This document shows, piece by piece, positions 58,715-64,000 of a stretch of 64,000 nucleotides of DNA. This DNA comes from Volutella citrinella. Taxonomy: Eukaryota; Ascomycota; Sordariomycetes; Hypocreales; Nectriaceae. Under the pieces are notes generated by a model. It saw only the letters and a program-made list of their open reading frames with translations, made no database searches and was not told the origin of the DNA. The position numbers and the translations under genes were made by a program. The stretch is taken from contig JAWZSP010000003.1 of NCBI GenBank assembly GCA_034401135.1, positions 3,472,001 through 3,536,000 on the forward strand, written 5' to 3'. The stretch's first letter is position 1, and every line of letters begins with the position of its first letter.

Positions 58715-61525
58715 TTAGTGAGATAACTGATCCAGTACCGTCTTGTAGTAGTGGTCAGTTTCCATTCGCTGTCTCTTTGCAAGATGATAGCGTTCATTAT
58801 CCAGCCTGACAGTTTCCCTTTGCCACTCGCAAGCTTTTAGCCAGGCTGGATTGTTGCGTACATCTTCCGGGAGCTCCTCTTCCGGCACATACCCAAAGTC
58901 GCGGACACCGCAATGCCCCCGTGGTTGGGGATCTTTGCGTATTGGTGGTTTTCTTGATAGGAATGTCGTCTTCCTTCGTTCCCTGGCACTGGCAGCTTGC
59001 ATTTCACGCAGCCATCGTTTCCTCGCCGCAACTCTCCCAAACCACTCTTTACGCCCACCTCGCCGCTCGATTTCCTCCGTTTTCTTTTCATGCCAGTCAT
59101 CGGACCGATGATACATTCTGTGAATTGCAGGGTTGATGGGCAAATACAGCCGGCTGGCGTCCTCGGAGGTTTTGGAGTTGTCAACGGGCGGCGCAGAAGC
59201 CGGAAGATTAACGCCTGGGGGCGGAGGAAGCGCCAATGGTTGTTGGTAAATCATGGCATCGAAGGCCGTGCTGTCAAAAGTTTCTAGTCTCCTCTTTCGT
59301 CGCCTTTCGGCAAGGGAAAAAAAGGACACAGGAGCCGCTGGGGGGACCGCACTGCTTTCATCAGCGGAGTCACAGCTTTCATCAGCTTCATACGCGATTT
59401 CAGCGTCCTCCATCGGCAAGTCTGATGAAACGGGCGTAGGGGATTTGGGGCGAGGAGCAACGTCAAATGGACGAGATTCTTCGCGCCCAGCTACTTTGCC
59501 CGACGTGACATCAGCAGCCGGACTTGCGGCCATGAGCTCATCCCTCTCGCTCGAGGTGGTCGGTTCGGGAACGATGTGAGCCGAATCCCTCCTCACTTGC
59601 ACCGATTCCTCTATTAATTTGGCGACTTGTTTCGTGATGTGGTGCGACTTTTCTCTCAATTGCTCCCTCATGAGCTGGGGTACCCCTTCCCGACTCACTG
59701 ACTCGGCAAGCAAAGCTGCATCCTCTGGTGTGCACTCTGCAGCTTTCTCTGTTGGTCCCTCTTCAGTCGTCTTTGAATCTCGCGTTGCAGGTTTCTCTGC
59801 AAGCCTTTTTGCAAGTCTCTTTGCAACGTTCTCTGGAGCGATCTCCGTAGCCGTCTCTGCCGTGCTCCCCGCAACTGGGTCTGCAGATTTCTTGGCGGCC
59901 GCTTCTGCAGATTTCTCGATGGCATGCTCTGTGGCTTTTTTGGTGACTTGCTCGAGAGGTTTCTCGGTGGCTTGCTTGAGAGGTTCATTGGTAGCTTGTT
60001 CAAGAGGTTTTTTGGTGGCTTGCTCGAGAGCTGTCCCGGTAACCTGCTCTGTAGCCTCTTTGGGGGGTTGCTCAACAGCTTTCTCAGCAGCTAGGTCTGC
60101 AGCGTTTTCAGTGGCCTGCACTGCAGCTTTCTCGGCAGCTGGCTCTGCTAGAGACTTCTTGGTGGCTTGCAACTCAGCAGCTTTCTCAGTAGCTTGGGCT
60201 GTAGCTTTTTCGGTAGCTTGCTCTACGTTCTCGGTGGCCGGTTCTGGGGGTTTCTGGGCTTGCTCGCCACCTGTCTCGGGAACTTGCTCTGCAGCTTTCT
60301 CAGTGGCTTGCTTTGCGGCTTTCTCAGTAGCCTGTTCCAGGGTTTTCTCGGTAGCCTGCTCTGCAGCTTTCTCGGTAAACTGCTCTGCAGCTTTCTCGGT
60401 AGCTTGCTTTGCGGTTTTCTCAGTAGCCCGCTCCAGGGCTTTCTCGGCGGCCTGCTCTGCGGCTTTCTCGGCGGCTTTCTCGGCGGCCTGCTCTAGGGGT
60501 TTCTTGGTGGCTTGCTCAGCAGGTTTCTCGGTGGCTTTGTCCGCAGGTTTCTCGGTGGCCTGCTCTGCAAGTTTCTCATTGGCTTGCTTTACATCTTCCA
60601 CCGCAACACTCTCTCTGCCTTCCTCTGAATCTCTCTCTGTGGATTTCTCTTTACATTTCCCTGATATGGGGCCAGATTCGTCCACAGTTGCGGGATGTAC
60701 AGGGCGAGGGGAATGAGTTTCCATTGAGTAGTCTTGGCCAGGACGACGAACCCCACCGTCTGAGTGAGGAGACAAACGCGGGACGTCTACAGGCGAAGCC
60801 CCCTGAGTCTTTCCAATCTCCCGTTGAGTTCCAGTAACGATCGGGGACTCTTCTTTTTTTGGAATCATCGCTTCTTTCTCTTCGAACGAGCTTTCATCTT
60901 GCGGGGAATCATGGGACACAGAGACTTGGTCTTCCGTAGACACCGTGGTGGAGCTAATGGTTGTGCGTATGGCGACCTCAATGGTGTCATGCGTTGTTTC
61001 CTCTGAGGAATAATCCCTTTTCATTTCCGCCTGCGTTTTGAAACCCGATCTAGGTTTCCTAGGGGAGCGCAGCCGTGATGGTGACGCCTTTTTGACATTA
61101 CCACGCTGGTGTATCGATGATGTGGCTCGGTTGAGGGCATATTTTGGCGTGTCCGTGGTCGGCCTAGCAGTTTCATCTGTTGATTTTGACATGTCTGAAA
61201 TACCACGTTTGCGTTCAACACCTGGGCTCTTTGGGCGGGCTGGACTGGATCTAGGAGAGGCGCGAGTTGGGGTTGACGTCAGCCTTGAAGAGGCGATATG
61301 GAAACGATTTTTGCTGCCCCTCTTGGCAACAAAGGTTCGTCCCTGGAAGGGGCTTTGTCGTGGAGCCTGGGTTCCGGAGGCATTTTGAAACCCCACATTC
61401 GAAGAAGGCATGCTCGATTGATGTATGCTGCAATAATGTGAGTTGAGTAAGACTATCGCTCTACAGTCAGGCGAGGCGCAGTTCCCTCCCACATTAAAGC
61501 TACCACTGTGATGCGGAGCGGCCAT
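58715..61525 (-). CDS. Uncharacterised protein with Ala/Glu/Lys octapeptide repeats, 936 aa
   Basis: One exon of 936 aa with three parts. Residues 13-36 hold C16-x4-C21-x10-C32-x2-H35, a possible small zinc knuckle. Residues about 40-310 are disordered and Ser/Pro/Arg-rich with nuclear-signal-like basic patches. Residues about 312-590 are an expansion of eight-residue units near EQATEKAA, with Lys, Pro or Leu variants, expected to form long charged helices. Residues about 735-935 look ordered and conserved: a basic ERRRKRRLE segment, then a Trp/Tyr/Arg-rich domain (HRSDDWHEKK, EWFGRVAARKRWLREM, DFGYVPEEELPEDV). I do not recognise the C-terminal domain. There is no signal peptide or membrane span. 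A nuclear or chromatin role is a guess from the basic patches. Confidence 0.78.
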   Translation of the reverse strand: MAAPHHSGSFNVGGNCASPDCRAIVLLNSHYCSIHQSSMPSSNVGFQNASGTQAPRQSPFQGRTFVAKRGSKNRFHIASSRLTSTPTRASPRSSPARPKSPGVERKRGISDMSKSTDETARPTTDTPKYALNRATSSIHQRGNVKKASPSRLRSPRKPRSGFKTQAEMKRDYSSEETTHDTIEVAIRTTISSTTVSTEDQVSVSHDSPQDESSFEEKEAMIPKKEESPIVTGTQREIGKTQGASPVDVPRLSPHSDGGVRRPGQDYSMETHSPRPVHPATVDESGPISGKCKEKSTERDSEEGRESVAVEDVKQANEKLAEQATEKPADKATEKPAEQATKKPLEQAAEKAAEKAAEQAAEKALERATEKTAKQATEKAAEQFTEKAAEQATEKTLEQATEKAAKQATEKAAEQVPETGGEQAQKPPEPATENVEQATEKATAQATEKAAELQATKKSLAEPAAEKAAVQATENAADLAAEKAVEQPPKEATEQVTGTALEQATKKPLEQATNEPLKQATEKPLEQVTKKATEHAIEKSAEAAAKKSADPVAGSTAETATEIAPENVAKRLAKRLAEKPATRDSKTTEEGPTEKAAECTPEDAALLAESVSREGVPQLMREQLREKSHHITKQVAKLIEESVQVRRDSAHIVPEPTTSSERDELMAASPAADVTSGKVAGREESRPFDVAPRPKSPTPVSSDLPMEDAEIAYEADESCDSADESSAVPPAAPVSFFSLAERRRKRRLETFDSTAFDAMIYQQPLALPPPPGVNLPASAPPVDNSKTSEDASRLYLPINPAIHRMYHRSDDWHEKKTEEIERRGGRKEWFGRVAARKRWLREMQAASARERRKTTFLSRKPPIRKDPQPRGHCGVRDFGYVPEEELPEDVRNNPAWLKACEWQRETVRLDNERYHLAKRQRMETDHYYKTVLDQLSH
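59755..60590 (-). repeat. Imperfect 24-bp coding repeat array
   Basis: Roughly thirty degenerate 24-bp units encode the octapeptide region of the 936-aa protein. On the + strand they read as alternating TTCTCGGTAGCTTGCTCT-like blocks. Units differ by many substitutions but keep the frame, so the repeat length is selected or recently expanded in-frame. It is not a CRISPR array: there are no unique spacers. Confidence 0.8.
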
Positions 61526-63277
61526 GATTTAACTGGCGACTGAGCAGTAACAAATGCGGGTTCGCCAGGGCATCGGCCTGACAGCAGTGACACGAGAACC
61601 GGAAAAGTTGAGTAAGAGAGATGTAGAGGCAGATCCGGTTCTCGCAAATCTCGGTCACCCATTCATACCGGCCGAGATTGTGTGAGGACCAATATTTGCT
61701 GGCATAGGTCCTCTCTAAGTACGACTGATTGCTTGCCTGTAACACAATTCGAGGTAAGCTTATGCGAGTAGCCAAAGTATGCTGTGAATCAATCATGGAT
61801 GGAGGCAAGTCGATGTCAGATCTTTTCAGTTTTGAGTGGGTCGTCAGTCTAGGCACCTCAACGGCTACACCATCTCAACCCTTGCTCGGCATGGGCGCAA
61901 GCCTCATGTCTGTCGCGGCCTTTGGTCGAGATCCGTAGGGGCAACGAGGAAGAAGACTCCATGATGCGACAACAGCAATGTGGTCACGCGCCAATAGACC
62001 CAAACACGATAGAAGCGGTGAGTGAGCAGATGGGTTGGAGCCGAGCCGAGATCTTCTGCGCCGAGGGTGGCCCCAGCCGGTCAGATCTCATAGGAATTGA
62101 GCAAGGAAGTGGTGGTGCAGCCAGAAGGGTTCCGTTCAGTCAGACCTTTTACCATACGCATCATTCGACGAGGTGTGTCGAGTTTGAAGGGTGAGGCAAC
62201 AGCATGTGGGGAGCCGAAATCATGAAACACCATACCTTGCCGATTGTAAGACCAATTAGACTAATTTGCCACTGCTGGGGGAGCAACAGCGCCTCGCGAT
62301 GCGCTTGTGGTTGACGATGGGCGTAAAAGTGGATGGTGGGAGGTGTTGATAGTAGGTAGGTTTGGAGTGTCACTCCTGGCCAGTGGAGTTAATCCTCGTG
62401 GCGACAGGTGCAGCGGCAGCTCACTCTCCTAATGACGCGACTGCCACAACACAGCAGAGGCTCTTGGGGGCAATGGGCGTGGATCGTGTTAGTTTGCCGA
62501 GGCGAGCAGCGAATGGCCACAGCGCGCAGCCATTTACCTTTCGGTTGCAGGCGAGGTTGCAAGAGAGAAGAAGTCTATGGCAAGGCTGCGTGGGCGCGCC
62601 GGGTGTTGGCTGCTTGGGGAGCGGCACGAGCTGGTGGGTGGCCGCAGATTATTGGCTGGCTCAAGCGCTGCAGAGGCGGCAGGCCAGGCCTTCCCTGGGG
62701 GTCCCGTGCTGGTTGCTGGTCGGTTTTGGCAGGAGCGACTGGTGGCCACTGGGGTTAGCTATCGCGAATTTATGGAGCATCCCAGGGCTAAACAGGGTAC
62801 CACCATATCGCCCGGGTACCAGCATTTGGAAAAGGAATTAGGCGCCCAGGACGGGAATAACGCCTATGCCGGCCCCCTCCGCTAATGTTTGGCGGAGCCA
62901 AAACTGACTGCGACAGTACCCTCAATTGCTATACCTGAGGACTAGGTAGTATCTGTACCCACTATTATCACATGGAAGGTACTGCTAGCAGTATGTTTGC
63001 CCTGTTAGGTCTTAGGCCGGGCCGTAAGGCAAGGCGGCCAGCGTTCACCGCGTGGCGGCGCTGGAAACTGCCTAGAGGGCCACACCAGCCCTGGAAGTAT
63101 TAGCGCGGGGGAGCTCCATCGCGCATCCCACCACGTTGCGCTTCCGCGCGTTGATGAGCCACCTTCAGCGTCCTCCTCGCACTTCGCCATCGCACTGCAG
63201 GCACTGGACACAAACCCACAACCGCCGTCGTGCTTGCTTGCTGGTCGAGCTCCAAACCGTCCAATCCCGCTGCCAGC
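61526..63277. other. Divergent intergenic region, 1.75 kb
   Basis: Between the octapeptide-repeat gene (-) and the SCY1-like gene (+). Only short unremarkable open frames are present. A GGTACC-type site cluster near 62800-62980 is typical of intergenic DNA in this window. Confidence 0.5.
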
Positions 63278-64000
63278 ATGGATTTCCTCAAGTCTGCGGT
63301 GGCCTCGGCCATGGCAAAGGGCCCTCCCTTCCCCTACACCTTTGGCGACAAAGTCGACATCGACGAGTCTATCTGGACACTATACAACGGCACTAAGCGA
63401 GTGAGTCGCAATGCATAGCCCTGTGCTTCTTGCGAACTTTGTACCTGACCCTTCCTGCTAGGAAGACGGCTCCAACTGCAGCATCTTCTCGTTCGATATC
63501 ACCGCCAACAAGTCCCGACTTCCCCTAGCCAAGAACGCTCTCAAGAAGCTGCGAACGTTGCGCCACCCCGGAGTGATCAAGATTCTAGATGCTGTAGAGG
63601 TACAGAAAGGACAGAAATGCACCGCTTGACCATTGCACTAATCGATCTCGAAAGACGGAAACCTACATCTATATTGCGACCGAGCGAGTTGTTCCCCTGC
63701 GATGGCATGTTCGAAGAAAGAGCCTGAGCCCAGAGACGATCAAGTGGGGGTTGCATGGCATTGCGGTAGGCACCGCAGAAAGATCCGGTCCTGTCAGCCG
63801 AGGCTAATAACGAGGCAGCGAACAATCAAGTTCATCAACGAAGACGCATCCTCGATTCACGGGAGCCTCAAGGTTGGATCGGTCTACACCTCCGAGAGCG
63901 GAGAATGGAAGCTAGGTGGCTTTGACGTGCTCAGCAGTGTCAAGGACGATGAATCCATCATCTACGTATGCTACTGCCCGGCAATGATGAGAGCCTGAAA
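63278..64000 (+). CDS. SCY1-type protein kinase-like protein, 5' part
   Basis: Four exons are visible, 63278-63400, 63462-63599, 63655-63765 and 63819-63965, then a GTATGC donor, and the gene runs off the window. Introns of 61, 55 and 53 bp join in frame to 173 residues. The N-terminus (MDFLKSAVASAMAKGPPFPY) and the WTLYNGTKREDGS segment match fungal SCY1/Cex1-like kinase-like proteins. LRTLRHPGVIKILDAVE corresponds to the alpha-C to beta-4 part of the kinase fold. The Lys/Gly-rich loop expected in an active kinase is weak, in keeping with a pseudokinase. Relatives act in Golgi trafficking or nuclear tRNA export; the C-terminal HEAT repeats lie outside the window. Confidence 0.85.

Noticed and set aside
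59755..60590. CRISPR-like regular repeat
   Set aside because: Units are adjacent, degenerate and in frame with a protein; there are no unique spacers, and the genome is eukaryotic.
59619..60716. 365-codon Ser/Ala/Phe/Cys-rich + strand frame
   Set aside because: Mirror of the 24-bp coding repeat; it has repetitive composition only.

Overview
The window is nuclear DNA of a filamentous ascomycete (Pezizomycotina). Gene content and style suggest a Sordariomycete, most likely Hypocreales, but the species cannot be named from this sequence. The reasons are short introns of about 48-130 bp with GTANGT donors, CTAAC/CTAAT branch sites and AG acceptors; GC-rich exons; a Zn(II)2Cys6 regulator; and fungal-type ATG5, MARVEL, AidB-like and NmrA-like proteins. 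I rebuilt exon structures by reading splice sites and checking that frames join. Eighteen protein genes are supported, one of them cut off at the right edge. I saw no tRNA, rRNA, CRISPR array or intact transposon.

Region by region. 1-1,080: gene-free, with a 9-bp tandem repeat. 1,081-5,098 (-): a six-exon Zn2Cys6 transcription factor of about 1,238 aa with a very long Pro/Gln/His-rich N-terminus. 5,099-16,128: about 11 kb with no convincing gene, lying upstream of that regulator. 16,129-18,713: an uncharacterised 217-aa protein (-) head-to-head with a CSA/ERCC8-type WD40 repair protein (+). 18,882-21,847: ATG5 (-) and a five-repeat hydrophilic, probably stress-related protein (-). 23,190-23,748: MARVEL membrane protein (-). 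25,547-28,460: AidB-like acyl-CoA dehydrogenase (+), with a GC-AG intron, convergent with an eight-cysteine secreted protein (-). 30,159-33,542: ADGF/ADA2-type adenosine deaminase (+) convergent with an NmrA-like oxidoreductase (-). 36,694-41,986: 5-oxoprolinase (-) divergent from a TRP14-like thioredoxin-fold protein (+). 41,987-46,210: another gene-poor stretch. 46,211-58,283: AN1 zinc-finger protein (+), endonuclease III (-), glutathione-dependent formaldehyde dehydrogenase (-), a Nup85-like nucleoporin (+) and mitochondrial aconitase (+). 58,715-61,525 (-): a 936-aa protein with an eight-residue Ala/Glu/Lys repeat expansion. 63,278-end (+): the 5' part of a SCY1-type kinase-like gene.

Most genes are housekeeping. 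Loose themes are DNA repair (CSA, endonuclease III), glutathione and thiol chemistry (5-oxoprolinase, formaldehyde dehydrogenase, TRP14-like protein) and stress or autophagy (ATG5, repeat protein). Nothing shows they form one pathway, and no secondary-metabolite cluster is present.

The least explained content is the 11-kb gene desert upstream of the regulator, the octapeptide-repeat protein, the five-repeat protein, the secreted eight-cysteine protein, and a 9-mer (TACTCCGTA or its complement) seen at least five times, always between genes.
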